Counted from the first letter of the stretch, positions 16,896 through 24,513 are shown. The stretch: 64,000 nt of DNA from JBDWFY01 sp039976075 (GCA_039976075.1 JBDWFY010000004.1:310001-374000); one strand, 5' to 3'. The notes: generated by a model from the letters alone, not told the origin. Numbers and translations: made by a program.

Positions 16896-17514
16896 TTATC
16901 CTCAAAATAAATTCCACGATTATCTTCCGTTGTTTTGACAAGCATCTGATTCAGCAAAATATGCCCTGCACCGCCCTCGGTTCGTTCTGTCTCTCCATAA
17001 GGCATAAACATCTGTCACTCTTGGATTTTCGCGGCCTGATCATTGTCAAAATCTCATCACTCATCCGCACAGCAACATCATTTGTTCTCTCTTTGTTCTA
17101 TTTTCTATCACGTTATTTCCGAAATTGCACGCTTAAATTTGCACATGATGAAACGCAGGATGACCCGCGCTACCCACGCGGTCGAAACACAGCTCGACGC
17201 AAGACTCTGAAGAACAAATAAAATTATAGGTAGTGCATCAACAAATTATTCAACCGAACTGGATAACGTCTGCCCAACATCAAATTTCTGATCGACTTAA
17301 TAGTTTTTGGATCTTTTTGGATGAGCAGTTCTTTTATTTCATTTCTGGCTCTAGACCGCATTCGGATCCGACATGCTGATCAGGGACATGCACCTGGTGT
17401 GCCTGTAATGAAACTAACGTTGAAGCGTCAAAATGACGGAACGGTTGCTGTCAGATAATGGTTCCTTTTAGGAGAACTAGAGGGTCATCTGAAGTAAGTA
17501 CACAAGGAAACAAA
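16896..17514. other. Low-GC region without a complete recognised gene
   Basis: Apart from the short coding tail at 17321-17458 described separately, I see no supported gene here. The DNA is AT-rich and the longer open frames lack ribosome sites and family features. It probably holds the promoter of the small minus-strand gene and decayed remnants of whatever preceded the immunity cassettes. Confidence 0.45.
17321..17458 (+). pseudogene. Coding tail upstream of first Imm11-like gene (possible toxin remnant)
   Basis: An open frame from about 17267, with an ATG at 17321, ends at TAA 17456-17458, 56 bp before the first immunity-like gene. From 17357 it reads RIRIRHADQGHAPGVPVMKL, and the matching position before the second immunity gene (18266-18364) reads RIRVRYADQGHVPGVPVMKL. 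Most differences between the two copies fall at third codon positions, which says the frame was translated under selection. Placement directly before an immunity gene suggests the C-terminal end of a polymorphic toxin, now truncated. The toxin identity is not recognised. Confidence 0.45.
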
Positions 17515-18265
17515 ATGCCATTTTGTGTTCACTCATCTTCTGTACCAAGATACTCACCCAGGGTCGCATGTGATCCAGAAGCACTTGCCTTGCTCAATAA
17601 ACAAGTGATCGAACATGATGGGATGCTCATCATGGGTTACAAACAGGCTGGTCTTTCCGTTGATCCCGACGCTGCTCCTAAGACAGCTCAGGTGCTGTCT
17701 GCACACAAGAAGCTGTTTGATATTGTGCCGGCAAATTATCGTCTTCTCGTTACTCGGCCATTTATCGAAAAGGTCGAAGAACTAGAACCTGGTGTTCATC
17801 AGTTCCTGCCTATCGAGGTGAGGATGAAATCTGGCGAATTGGCTGAACGAGACTACTGGATACTCAATATTTGCAATCGCACTAATGCCATTGATCCAGA
17901 CAATTCAGTTCTTAGTAATACTGGTGACACCTATTTCACGCACGGAATTGGACCAGGCGCTACTCCGAAGTTGGTATTTAACAAAGCTAGAATAGACAGC
18001 ATGTGCATGTGGATCGATCAGCATTATTCAATGGGCGAGTTTTTCTCTGATGAACTCATGCAGTTCATTGAGAGCGAAAAACTGAAAGATCTGGAAAAGT
18101 GGAAAGTTTTCGCTGAATAACTCACTTCCCAAACGCCCATGCTGACATCCCTATCGGCCCATAACTGAAGCTGCGATCAAGGCGTTCAACGGTCCCGCCT
18201 TCCTGCCCGGCCCCAGCAGCGACCGATAACGGTAACAGTTGCACTCCAGTTAGGCGGGCCAATGT
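17357..18265 (+). repeat. Tandem duplication, copy A
   Basis: Left copy of a direct repeat of about 0.9 kb. It comprises the coding tail (17357 on), an Imm11-like gene (17515-18120) and a piece matching the 3' end of the DOPA-dioxygenase gene (18122 to about 18274). The order is the same in copy B, where the dioxygenase gene is intact. The extra-genic part at 18121-18262 is about 80 percent identical by eye to 19016-19158. Confidence 0.8.
17515..18120 (+). CDS. Imm11-like (DUF1629) immunity protein, copy A
   Basis: Soluble protein of 201 residues. The centre matches what is known of the Imm11 family of polymorphic-toxin immunity proteins: KVEELEPGVHQFLPIEVRMKSG followed by RDYWILNICNRTNAID, and a conserved C-terminal segment MCMWIDQH with FFSDELMQFIE. 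AAGGA is about 6 bp before the ATG at 17515; a longer frame opens at 17458 but the paralogue at 18410 starts at the same residue. It is the same length, without gaps, as copy B and more than half identical by eye. It presumably neutralises a secreted or contact-dependent toxin; no full toxin gene is present here. Confidence 0.75.
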   Translation: MPFCVHSSSVPRYSPRVACDPEALALLNKQVIEHDGMLIMGYKQAGLSVDPDAAPKTAQVLSAHKKLFDIVPANYRLLVTRPFIEKVEELEPGVHQFLPIEVRMKSGELAERDYWILNICNRTNAIDPDNSVLSNTGDTYFTHGIGPGATPKLVFNKARIDSMCMWIDQHYSMGEFFSDELMQFIESEKLKDLEKWKVFAE

Positions 18266-18274
18266 CGCATTCGG
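18122..18274 (-). pseudogene. Duplicated 3' fragment of the DOPA-dioxygenase gene
   Basis: Read on the minus strand this piece translates as LLPLSVAAGAGQEGGTVERL and on to SFSYGPIGMSAWAFGK-stop, nearly the same as the last 50 residues of the intact dioxygenase encoded at 19017-19805. It has no start and stops being homologous near 18274, where the tail of copy B begins. It is a passenger of the tandem duplication and marks its breakpoint. Confidence 0.85.
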
Positions 18275-18364
18275 GTCCGCTATGCCGATCAGGGACACGT
18301 GCCAGGTGTGCCGGTTATGAAACTGACATTGGAGCAGCTAGACGAAGAATTTCTTGCACAATGA
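18266..18364 (+). pseudogene. Coding tail upstream of second Imm11-like gene (possible toxin remnant)
   Basis: Frame reading RIRVRYADQGHVPGVPVMKL, ending EEFLAQ-stop at 18362-18364, 45 bp before the immunity-like gene. It has no start of its own: an in-frame TAG at 18251 and the dioxygenase fragment lie directly upstream. It is conserved with the tail of copy A over about 22 codons, after which the two ends differ. Confidence 0.45.
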
Positions 18365-18409
18365 CGAGTTTATAAATCACCAGCACAATGCGACGAAAAA
18401 AGGATTTCC

Positions 18410-19015
18410 ATGCCGTTTCATGTAGATGTGTCATTTAAGGCTAAATACTCGCCAAGAATCGCTGCGGAAAATAAAGCCATGTCGGACCTGCATAAGCAGA
18501 TGATTCAACATCGTGATGAAATTTTATTCGGTTCGAAACCTTATGGGCTTCGGGTTGACCCAGAAAGTGTACCAAAAACCGCGCAAGTAATATCTAGCCA
18601 TAAAAAGTTATATGATTTTGTTCCCGCCGATTTTCGAAATTTAGTGACCCGAGCATTTATAGATAAAGTGGAAGAAATGGAACCTAGTGTTCACCAGTTC
18701 TTTCCGGTCGAACTCCGCATGAAATCAAATGAACTGTCCGATAGAGATTATTGGTTTTTGAATGTCTGTCATCGTACCGATGCCATTGACGCCAACAAGT
18801 CCGTATTGATCCAAACCGGCGACGCTTACTTTAAGCATGGGGTCGGTTTGGGCGTGGAGCCGAAATTGGTCTTCCGGAAAGCGGAAATTGAAGGAAAGTG
18901 CATGTGGATTGACCGTCGATTCACTGCCGGTTTCTTCGTCTCCGATGAATTGATGGAGTTCATGGAGGAAGAAAAAATGAAAGAGCTGGATAAGTGGGAA
19001 GTGTTTGCTGAATAA
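18410..19015 (+). CDS. Imm11-like (DUF1629) immunity protein, copy B
   Basis: Paralogue of the preceding immunity-like protein, 201 residues. It keeps KVEEMEPSVHQFFPVELRMKS, RDYWFLNVCHRTDAID and the ending FVSDELMEFMEEEKMKELDKWEVFAE. An AAAAAGGA ribosome site lies 7-8 bp before the ATG. Codon use is more AT-rich than the flanking metabolic genes, consistent with horizontal origin. Differences from copy A are concentrated in the N-terminal 50 residues and scattered surface-like positions, as expected if the two recognise different toxin variants. That interpretation is inference. Confidence 0.75.
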   Translation: MPFHVDVSFKAKYSPRIAAENKAMSDLHKQMIQHRDEILFGSKPYGLRVDPESVPKTAQVISSHKKLYDFVPADFRNLVTRAFIDKVEEMEPSVHQFFPVELRMKSNELSDRDYWFLNVCHRTDAIDANKSVLIQTGDAYFKHGVGLGVEPKLVFRKAEIEGKCMWIDRRFTAGFFVSDELMEFMEEEKMKELDKWEVFAE

Positions 19016-19016
19016 C

Positions 19017-19805
19017 TCAGCTCCCAAACGCCCAAGCCGACATCCCGATCGACCCATAGCTGAAACTGTGGTGCAGGCGTTCAACGGTCCCGCTTTCCCG
19101 CCCGGCACCGGCCGCGACCAACAACGGCAACAGGTGTTCTGCTGTCGGGTGGGCCATTGCTGCATTGGGTGCATCGGTCTCAAAGGCTGCTAACGCGTCA
19201 TAGTCACGCTTTTGCAGCGTCTCATTAATCCAGTCGTCAAAGGCATTGGCCCAGTCGGGAACAGCGCTTCCCTCAGGAGCGATGGCACGCAAGTTATGCG
19301 TGCTGCCTCCGGAGCCAATGATCAAAATATTCCGACGACGTAGCGGTTCGAGTATCTCTCCCAAGGCGACCTGTTCCGCTGGCGATCGCCGCATATCAAG
19401 CGACAATTGTACCAATGGAATTTCCGCTTCCGGGAACGCCAGTAGTAACGGCACCCAGGCGCCATGGTCCAGACCGCGAACCGGGTCGTGTTCGATGGCC
19501 ATGCCACTGCTTTCCAACGCCTGAGAAACCATGCCAACCAATTCGGGTGAACTGCGTGCCGGATACTGCAATTCATACAATTCGGCCGGGAAACCACCGA
19601 AGTCGTGGATGGTTTCCAGCGTTGAAGCAGCTGTAAGTCTTGTGCCCCGGGTACACCAATGGGCAGAAACAATCACGATGCCGTCCGGTTTTTTGAAATG
19701 ACCTGAGAGGCCTTTCAAAAACTCAGCGGCGGGATGGCCTGACAGCGGAAGATCCGGCGCGCCATGGGGAACGAAAAGGCTGGGGAGCATGTCATCCGCC
19801 ATCAT
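19017..19805 (-). CDS. ygiD: Class III extradiol dioxygenase, 4,5-DOPA dioxygenase type
   Basis: Iron- or zinc-site ring-cleaving dioxygenase of the LigB/DODA family, about 262 residues. Metal and acid-base histidines are visible in FVPHGAPDLPLSGHP, IVSAHWCTRGTR, GLDHGAWVPLLLAFP and GGSTHNLRA. The start overlaps the stop of the glutathionyl-hydroquinone reductase gene (TGATG); ATG at 19805 is chosen over a GTG at 19808, and further ATGs follow at 19802 and 19790. The pair suggests handling of catechols or quinones. The C-terminal 50 residues are duplicated at 18122-18274. Confidence 0.9.
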   Translation of the reverse strand: MMADDMLPSLFVPHGAPDLPLSGHPAAEFLKGLSGHFKKPDGIVIVSAHWCTRGTRLTAASTLETIHDFGGFPAELYELQYPARSSPELVGMVSQALESSGMAIEHDPVRGLDHGAWVPLLLAFPEAEIPLVQLSLDMRRSPAEQVALGEILEPLRRRNILIIGSGGSTHNLRAIAPEGSAVPDWANAFDDWINETLQKRDYDALAAFETDAPNAAMAHPTAEHLLPLLVAAGAGRESGTVERLHHSFSYGSIGMSAWAFGS

Positions 19806-20770
19806 CACACCCCGACCAGCTCAGACAAATCCGGTCCCACTGGGACGATGCCGGTTGGATTGAGTGCCTTGATCGAAAAGTACCCGGCCTTGATGTGATC
19901 AATCCGCGTCGTCTCACTAAAGGCAGGAATGGCAAAAAGACGCTTCAGATAGGCACTCAGATAGGGATAATCGGCGATGCGTCGGAGGTTGCATTTGAAA
20001 ATATTGACATACGCAGCATCAAATCGGATGAGAGTGACAAAGAGCCGGATATCCGTCTCCGTGAGAACCTCACCAAACAAATAGTCGCGCCCGTCGGAGA
20101 GCTGATCTTCCAAACTGTCCAAAGTCGCGAACAGGCCCGTCACCGCCTCCTCATGAGCGACCTGGCTTGAGGCAAAACCAGCCTTGTACACACCGTTATT
20201 GAGCGTCTCGTAGAGAACTTCATTCAGGGTGTTGATGTCATCGAGGTGGGCTTCAGGCCGGACGTTTATCGATGGATCGCCATATGCATCGAATTCCTGG
20301 TTGAGAATGCGCAGGATATCAGCAGATTCATTGTTGACGATGGTGCGGTTCTTTTTGTCCCAGAGAACAGGGACCGTCGCCCGGCCAGTGAATTTCGGAT
20401 CGGCATGGGTATAGATCTGGTGCATGTATTCAGCGCCCAGATGCGTGTCGGCCCCGGTGCTGCCCGGATAGTCGCCAAACTGCCAGCCCTGTTCGGTGAG
20501 AACCGGTTTGACAACGGATACGGAAATCGCCTCTTCCAGCCCTTTGAGCTTGCGCAGGATAAGTGCACGACTGGCCCAGGGACAGATCGCCGCGACATAG
20601 AGGTGATAGCGTCCTGTTTCCGCCGTTTCAGCTTTCTGCCCCTCAGGCCCCGGTTCACCATCGGCGGTGACCCAGTTCCGGAAACTCGAGGTCTGACGGA
20701 CAAAGCGCCCATCTTCGTCCTTATCTTGAACGGGATGCCAATCCGCATCCCAGCGTCCGTCCTTCAACAT
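19805..20770 (-). CDS. yqjG: Glutathionyl-hydroquinone reductase (Xi-class GST)
   Basis: Cytoplasmic enzyme that removes glutathione from glutathionylated hydroquinones. The catalytic cysteine is in AAICPWASRALILR, followed by ATVPVLWDKKNRTIVNNESADI and the C-terminal helical GST domain. MLKDGRWDADWHP at the start is the usual opening of the family. GGAGG 9 bp before the ATG at 20770 fixes the start; an in-frame upstream ATG at 20848 has no such site. It is translated first in a two-gene unit with the dioxygenase and faces a LysR gene across a short intergenic region. Confidence 0.92.
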   Translation of the reverse strand: MLKDGRWDADWHPVQDKDEDGRFVRQTSSFRNWVTADGEPGPEGQKAETAETGRYHLYVAAICPWASRALILRKLKGLEEAISVSVVKPVLTEQGWQFGDYPGSTGADTHLGAEYMHQIYTHADPKFTGRATVPVLWDKKNRTIVNNESADILRILNQEFDAYGDPSINVRPEAHLDDINTLNEVLYETLNNGVYKAGFASSQVAHEEAVTGLFATLDSLEDQLSDGRDYLFGEVLTETDIRLFVTLIRFDAAYVNIFKCNLRRIADYPYLSAYLKRLFAIPAFSETTRIDHIKAGYFSIKALNPTGIVPVGPDLSELVGV

Positions 20771-20858
20771 GATTTTCTGCCTCCAATAGTTTCTCAGACA
20801 GTTACCTGAGAATGGATCTGCCAATAACACACGGTCTGGAACTTTCATGACAGGGTAC

Positions 20859-20877
20859 TATCTATATTTCATAGATA
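20859..20877. promoter_or_regulatory. Probable LysR binding site
   Basis: Perfect inverted repeat TATCTAT-ATTTC-ATAGATA between the divergent reductase and LysR genes, 45 bp before the LysR start. It fits the T-N11-A pattern and position of LysR-type regulatory sites. Confidence 0.55.
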
Positions 20878-20921
20878 AACAGGCGAATTATGGAAACACT
20901 GTCGCCATTGCGGAGACAATA

Positions 20922-21842
20922 ATGGATCTGATCGATGGAATGCGGGCTTTCTCGCAAGTCGTTGCAACCGGCTCGTTCACCAACGCAGCTGACCGGTTGA
21001 ACATATCGAAAAAGTTGGTCAGCAAATATGTCGCCGAGCTGGAAACGCATCTGGGAACGCGCCTGCTGAACCGCACAACGCGGAGCCTCAGCCTGACAGA
21101 GGCAGGCACGATGTATCACACCGGTTGCGTCCAGTTGCTTGACGACCTGGAGGAATTGGAAACCTCTGTGCAGAACCAGATATCCAGTCCCAAAGGACGC
21201 CTTCACGTCTCTGTTCCAACGACATTCGGAGAAGCGTACATCGTGCCGCTGATCGGCCGGTTTCGGGAAAAATATCCCGATGTCACCATCGATCTGCGAC
21301 TGAATGATCGCTATGTCGACCTGATCGACGAAGGCTTTGACGTCGCCATCCGTATCGGCGTTCTTGAGGACTCCTCACTGGTTGCCCGGAAACTGGCTCC
21401 GGCACCGATCCTGGTCTGCGCCGCGCCGGACTATCTTGCCCTGAACGGCCGGCCTGAAAGCCCCGCGGATCTGAAACACCATCAGTGCATTGTCGATACC
21501 AATTACCGGTCCGGTGCCAATTGGTCCTTTCAAAAGGGAGACCGTCGGATCACCGTGGCAGTGTCCGGCGGCATCGCCGTCAACAGCGCGCGCTCTGCCC
21601 GCGACATTGCCCTGGGCGGATGCGGGATTGCTTTTTGCCCGGCCTTTATAGTCGGCGAGGACATCCGCAATGGCCGACTTGTCCCTCTTCTTTCCGCCTA
21701 CAGCGAGTCCAATCTGGCCATTTACGCGGTTTACAATGCCAACCGCAACTTAACACCCAAAGTCCGCGCCTTTATCGATTTTCTCAATCAGGCGTTTCGT
21801 GAACAACCGCTGCGGCAATCACTCGATCCCCTCTCAAATTAG
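20922..21842 (+). CDS. LysR-family transcription regulator
   Basis: Regulator of 306 residues. The helix-turn-helix is at residues 6-65 (FSQVVATGSFTNAADRLNISKKLVSKYVAELE, TRLLNRTTRSLSLTEAG), followed by a periplasmic-binding-like effector domain. GGAGA 7 bp before the ATG at 20922 is preferred to the upstream ATG at 20847, which would place the start in the probable operator. It is divergent from the hydroquinone reductase/dioxygenase pair and probably controls it in response to an aromatic or quinone compound; the effector is inferred only from context. Confidence 0.9.
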   Translation: MDLIDGMRAFSQVVATGSFTNAADRLNISKKLVSKYVAELETHLGTRLLNRTTRSLSLTEAGTMYHTGCVQLLDDLEELETSVQNQISSPKGRLHVSVPTTFGEAYIVPLIGRFREKYPDVTIDLRLNDRYVDLIDEGFDVAIRIGVLEDSSLVARKLAPAPILVCAAPDYLALNGRPESPADLKHHQCIVDTNYRSGANWSFQKGDRRITVAVSGGIAVNSARSARDIALGGCGIAFCPAFIVGEDIRNGRLVPLLSAYSESNLAIYAVYNANRNLTPKVRAFIDFLNQAFREQPLRQSLDPLSN

Positions 21843-22202
21843 ACGACCGTCCTGTTGCCGGAATACAACCATCTTGACCATCGAAACACAAAGTCCAGAA
21901 TTCCCTTGTCTTTTTGAGCGCCAGACCACACATAGGCAATTCACCTGCCAACCCATGGCAAGTGCAAAGTCAAACTCCGACCAGAGAAGGGAGCAACAAT
22001 GAAAAATACAATCCAGATGCCCCTGCCCCGTCAGGCTCTCTGAGGAGATCGCGTTATTGCGATCAATTTGATCTGAAAGAATTCTCCAAAAGAGCTGATT
22101 GTGCCATTGGCATCGATCGATTTCGAGCCGTGCAGACGGCCGTTTTGATTTTCAGTCCCGGCTATCGGGACAATTTCACGCTCTTTTGATAGGAATCCCC
22201 TT
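21843..22202 (+). promoter_or_regulatory. Structured leader region upstream of rtcB
   Basis: This 360-bp stretch holds a 13-codon frame with a strong ribosome site, then three hairpins: GATCGC-N6-GCGATC (22047-22064), GCCGT-N4-ACGGC (22127-22140) followed by TTTTGATTTT, and GTCCCG-N5-CGGGAC (22155-22171). The second resembles a weak intrinsic terminator. The layout resembles a transcription-attenuation leader for the RNA-repair operon. Regulation is inferred; no known Rfam family was recognised. Confidence 0.4.
21999..22043 (+). CDS. Putative 14-residue leader peptide
   Basis: ATG at 21999 preceded by AAGGGAG at 6 bp spacing, one of the best ribosome sites in the window, opens a frame that reads MKNTIQMPLPRQAL and stops at TGA 22041-22043. 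A hairpin begins four bases after the stop. It has no runs of a single amino acid. It may be a regulatory leader peptide for the rtcB-prfH operon. Confidence 0.4.
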   Translation: MKNTIQMPLPRQAL

Positions 22203-23360
22203 ATGGGCATTTCCCGTTCTGGTGGAGTAATGCAGCCAGGCAAAGCTGCTGACATCCACAAATTCTATTCATCTTCTGCCTGGATCGAAGGGTCTGCAGA
22301 GGACCAGTTGACGCAAATGGCCGGCCATCCGGCCGTACAGTCCATTGCCGCCTTTCCGGATCTTCATCCGGGCAAGTATGGCCCTGTCGGTGCGGCCATT
22401 TTGTCTAATAACATTCATCCTCAGCTGATCGGAAACGATATCGGCTGCGGCATGGCGCTGTTCGCCCTTGATCTCGCGCCACGCAAAATCAAGGCCGAAA
22501 AGGTTGCGCGACGGCTTCTTGTTCTGGAAGGTCCGTGGCTGGATAACGCGGCAGAGCAGTTGGAGGACGCAGGCCTACCCATTGAGGCGTCCCCGAACTC
22601 TGTGGGAACGATCGGTGGCGGTAATCATTTCTGCGAAGTTCAGCGTATTGCCGACATTCTGGAACCGGATCAGGCTGCAGCCGCCGGCCTCACCCACGAG
22701 ACAACCTACCTGCTGGTTCATTCAGGATCGCGCAGTGTGGGAACAACCGTCTTTACAGAGTTCCAGGATCAACCCTCGGAAGGTATTGATCGCCATTCAG
22801 CAGCAGCGCAGGCCTATCTTGCCGGCCATGATATGGCCCTGCGCTGGGCACGTCTGAACCGGATGGTCATTGCCAGGCGTGCAGCCCGTGCATTGAAAAC
22901 AGACGTACGGCTCATCTGTGATGTGCCCCATAATATCGTGGAAGCATTTGGCAATAGTTTCCTCCATCGCAAAGGCGCTGCAAAGTCGGACGGGTCGCTG
23001 GTGCCGCTGGCGGGTTCACGTGCGACGTTGAGCTATTTGTTGAAACCATCGGGCGACAACGCTTCTGCCCTGGCCTCTCTGGCTCATGGCGCGGGCCGGA
23101 AATATGATCGTCGATCCATGCATGGGCGAGCGGGAGTTCATAAATCAGACAGAAAACGTCTTCAGAGGACAGCGTATGGGGGACATGTCATCTGTGAAGA
23201 TAAGCAATTGCTGATCGAAGAGGCCCCGGACGCCTACAAAAACAGCGCCCATGTTCTGCGGGACCTGGAGACTTTCGACCTTGCGACCGCACTTGCGTCA
23301 TTTGAACCGATCGTCACCTTCAAGAAGGCAAACACGCGAATTGGTGGGGGCAGACGATGA
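22203..23360 (+). CDS. rtcB2: RtcB-family RNA ligase, PrfH-associated type (RtcB2)
   Basis: GTP- and Mn2+-dependent ligase joining RNA 2',3'-cyclic phosphate or 3'-phosphate ends to 5'-OH ends. At 385 residues it is shorter than canonical RtcB. Signature motifs are present: FPDLHPGKYGPVGAAI, GNDIGCGMALFALDL with the metal cysteine, GTIGGGNHFCEVQ, LLVHSGSRSVG, ICDVPHN and AHGAGRKYDR, whose histidine takes the GMP. The stop overlaps the start of prfH (ATGA at 23357). RtcB2-PrfH pairs are known to rescue ribosomes cut in the decoding centre of 16S rRNA, which would be the role here. Confidence 0.92.
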   Translation: MGISRSGGVMQPGKAADIHKFYSSSAWIEGSAEDQLTQMAGHPAVQSIAAFPDLHPGKYGPVGAAILSNNIHPQLIGNDIGCGMALFALDLAPRKIKAEKVARRLLVLEGPWLDNAAEQLEDAGLPIEASPNSVGTIGGGNHFCEVQRIADILEPDQAAAAGLTHETTYLLVHSGSRSVGTTVFTEFQDQPSEGIDRHSAAAQAYLAGHDMALRWARLNRMVIARRAARALKTDVRLICDVPHNIVEAFGNSFLHRKGAAKSDGSLVPLAGSRATLSYLLKPSGDNASALASLAHGAGRKYDRRSMHGRAGVHKSDRKRLQRTAYGGHVICEDKQLLIEEAPDAYKNSAHVLRDLETFDLATALASFEPIVTFKKANTRIGGGRR

Positions 23361-24025
23361 GTCAGTATCAAAAACCGCAGGCTGAGAGCGTTCGCCTTCT
23401 GATTACCAGCGGATCGGGACCGGCTGAATGCCGTATTGCTGTCCGTATGATCCTGAAACGGCTCAATGAGGAGGCATCTGCACAAGCACTGGACGTGGAC
23501 TGTACTTCATCGGCCCAGACCGACAAACATGGACCACCCTCTGCCGTCGTTTGTGTGCACGGAGCAACCGCAGAAATCTTTGCGGCACGCTGGATCGGCA
23601 CTATTCAATGGATTTGCCAAAGCCCTGTTCGGCCACAGCATAAACGGCGAAATTGGTACGCGGGTATCGTCAAACTGAGTGCGGATCTGCAGAACAACAC
23701 CTCAACTGTCCCGACCTTCGACCGGGCAGACATCCGGTTTGAAACCTTCCGCGCTGGCGGACCAGGCGGTCAACATCAGAACACCACCGATAGCGCCGTC
23801 AGGGCAACGCATGTTCCGACGAATATTTCGGTGGTTGTGCGAGATCAACGATCTCAGCATCGCAACAAGCAAATGGCCGTCAGTCGTCTTGAGACGCAGC
23901 TTGCCCTGCGCGAGATTTATCTTGAAACGGTGAGCCGACAGTCAGAGCACGGACTGCATGCTCAGCTGGAGCGGGGTAATCCCAAACGGCGGTTCAAAGG
24001 GCGTAAATTTATTGAACTGGTTTAG
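23357..24025 (+). CDS. prfH: Peptide chain release factor homolog PrfH
   Basis: Release-factor-like protein of 222 residues. The peptidyl-tRNA hydrolysis motif is intact in AGGPGGQHQNTTDSAVRATH, and the C-terminal RSQHRNKQMAVSRLETQLA is typical of class I release factors. It lacks the N-terminal domain of RF1 and RF2. PrfH recognises ribosomes with a damaged decoding centre and frees the stalled peptide so that RtcB2 can religate the rRNA. It is translationally coupled to rtcB2 and ends before a strong bidirectional terminator. Confidence 0.92.
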   Translation: MSQYQKPQAESVRLLITSGSGPAECRIAVRMILKRLNEEASAQALDVDCTSSAQTDKHGPPSAVVCVHGATAEIFAARWIGTIQWICQSPVRPQHKRRNWYAGIVKLSADLQNNTSTVPTFDRADIRFETFRAGGPGGQHQNTTDSAVRATHVPTNISVVVRDQRSQHRNKQMAVSRLETQLALREIYLETVSRQSEHGLHAQLERGNPKRRFKGRKFIELV

Positions 24026-24045
24026 ATCTCATCGCAGCAACAATG

Positions 24046-24082
24046 TAAGAAGCGGCGGTCCATTCCGGACCGCCGCTTCTTA
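24046..24082. terminator. Strong bidirectional terminator
   Basis: A perfect 16-bp stem (TAAGAAGCGGCGGTCC at 24046-24061 with its complement at 24067-24082) around a five-base loop, between the convergent prfH and DM13 genes. The A/T-flanked arms can serve both directions. Confidence 0.85.
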
Positions 24083-24099
24083 CAGCTTGGGAGTATGAT

Positions 24100-24513
24100 T
24101 TATTTAAGTGATGCGACGCCCAATGGCACGCTGAAGTCTGCGCACCAGACATAAAATTCGTTAAATTTGTTTGGATCAACATTTGCCGGAATAGCATAGG
24201 CCTGCAGGCCTTCTTTGGATTCCAGTTTTGTAAACTCGGATTTTTCATCGAACTTGGTGTCGTTGCCAAAACCGAGTGTTGGAGCCGGTGCGCCATCGAG
24301 ACTGAAATCACCTTCCAGCACGGCAACATATCCGGAGCCGGTTTTGACGATGGAGATACCACCGGTGGTGACATGATCGCTACGGCCCTCGAACGTTCCT
24401 GCTTTCACAACCTTGCTTGCCTCACCCGCATGCGCTGCTCCAACAGCGATTCCGGCCTGCACGGCACTAAATCCAAAGACAATTGCTGCGGCGAGAATAA
24501 ACTTCCTGAACAT
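24100..24513 (-). CDS. Exported DM13-domain protein
   Basis: Periplasmic or secreted protein of about 137 residues. The signal peptide is MFRKFILAAAIVFGFSAVQA with a later AHA cleavage option. The mature part carries a DM13-like domain: GTFEGRSDHVTTGGISIVK, YVAVLEGDFSLDGAP and the ending EFYVWCADFSVPLGVASL with its conserved cysteine. The role of DM13 is not well defined; a redox or haem-related function has been suggested for other members. GGAG is 6 bp before the ATG at 24513. It faces a TetR gene across two operator-like repeats. Confidence 0.8.
   Translation of the reverse strand: MFRKFILAAAIVFGFSAVQAGIAVGAAHAGEASKVVKAGTFEGRSDHVTTGGISIVKTGSGYVAVLEGDFSLDGAPAPTLGFGNDTKFDEKSEFTKLESKEGLQAYAIPANVDPNKFNEFYVWCADFSVPLGVASLK

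Larger units (their letters stand above)
18266..19158 (+). repeat. Tandem duplication, copy B
   Basis: Right copy of the direct repeat: coding tail 18266-18364, Imm11-like gene 18410-19015 and the 3' part of the functional dioxygenase gene. The join between copies contains the short shared string GCATTCGG/GCATTGGG, a possible microhomology at the breakpoint. Divergence between copies shows that the duplication is not recent. Confidence 0.8.

Noticed and set aside
16046..17011. Long minus-strand open frame (321 codons) opposite the Cro/CI-type gene
   Set aside because: It overlaps a well-supported gene with a ribosome site and family motif; its product has no domain pattern. Its first 50 codons lie outside that gene but have no convincing ribosome site.
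16805..17221. Plus-strand frame of 138 codons in the AT-rich region
   Set aside because: Overlaps the better-supported small minus-strand gene, no ribosome site, composition like non-coding DNA.
17458..17514. Longer start for the first Imm11-like gene
   Set aside because: The paralogue starts at the equivalent of 17515, and the ribosome site is there.
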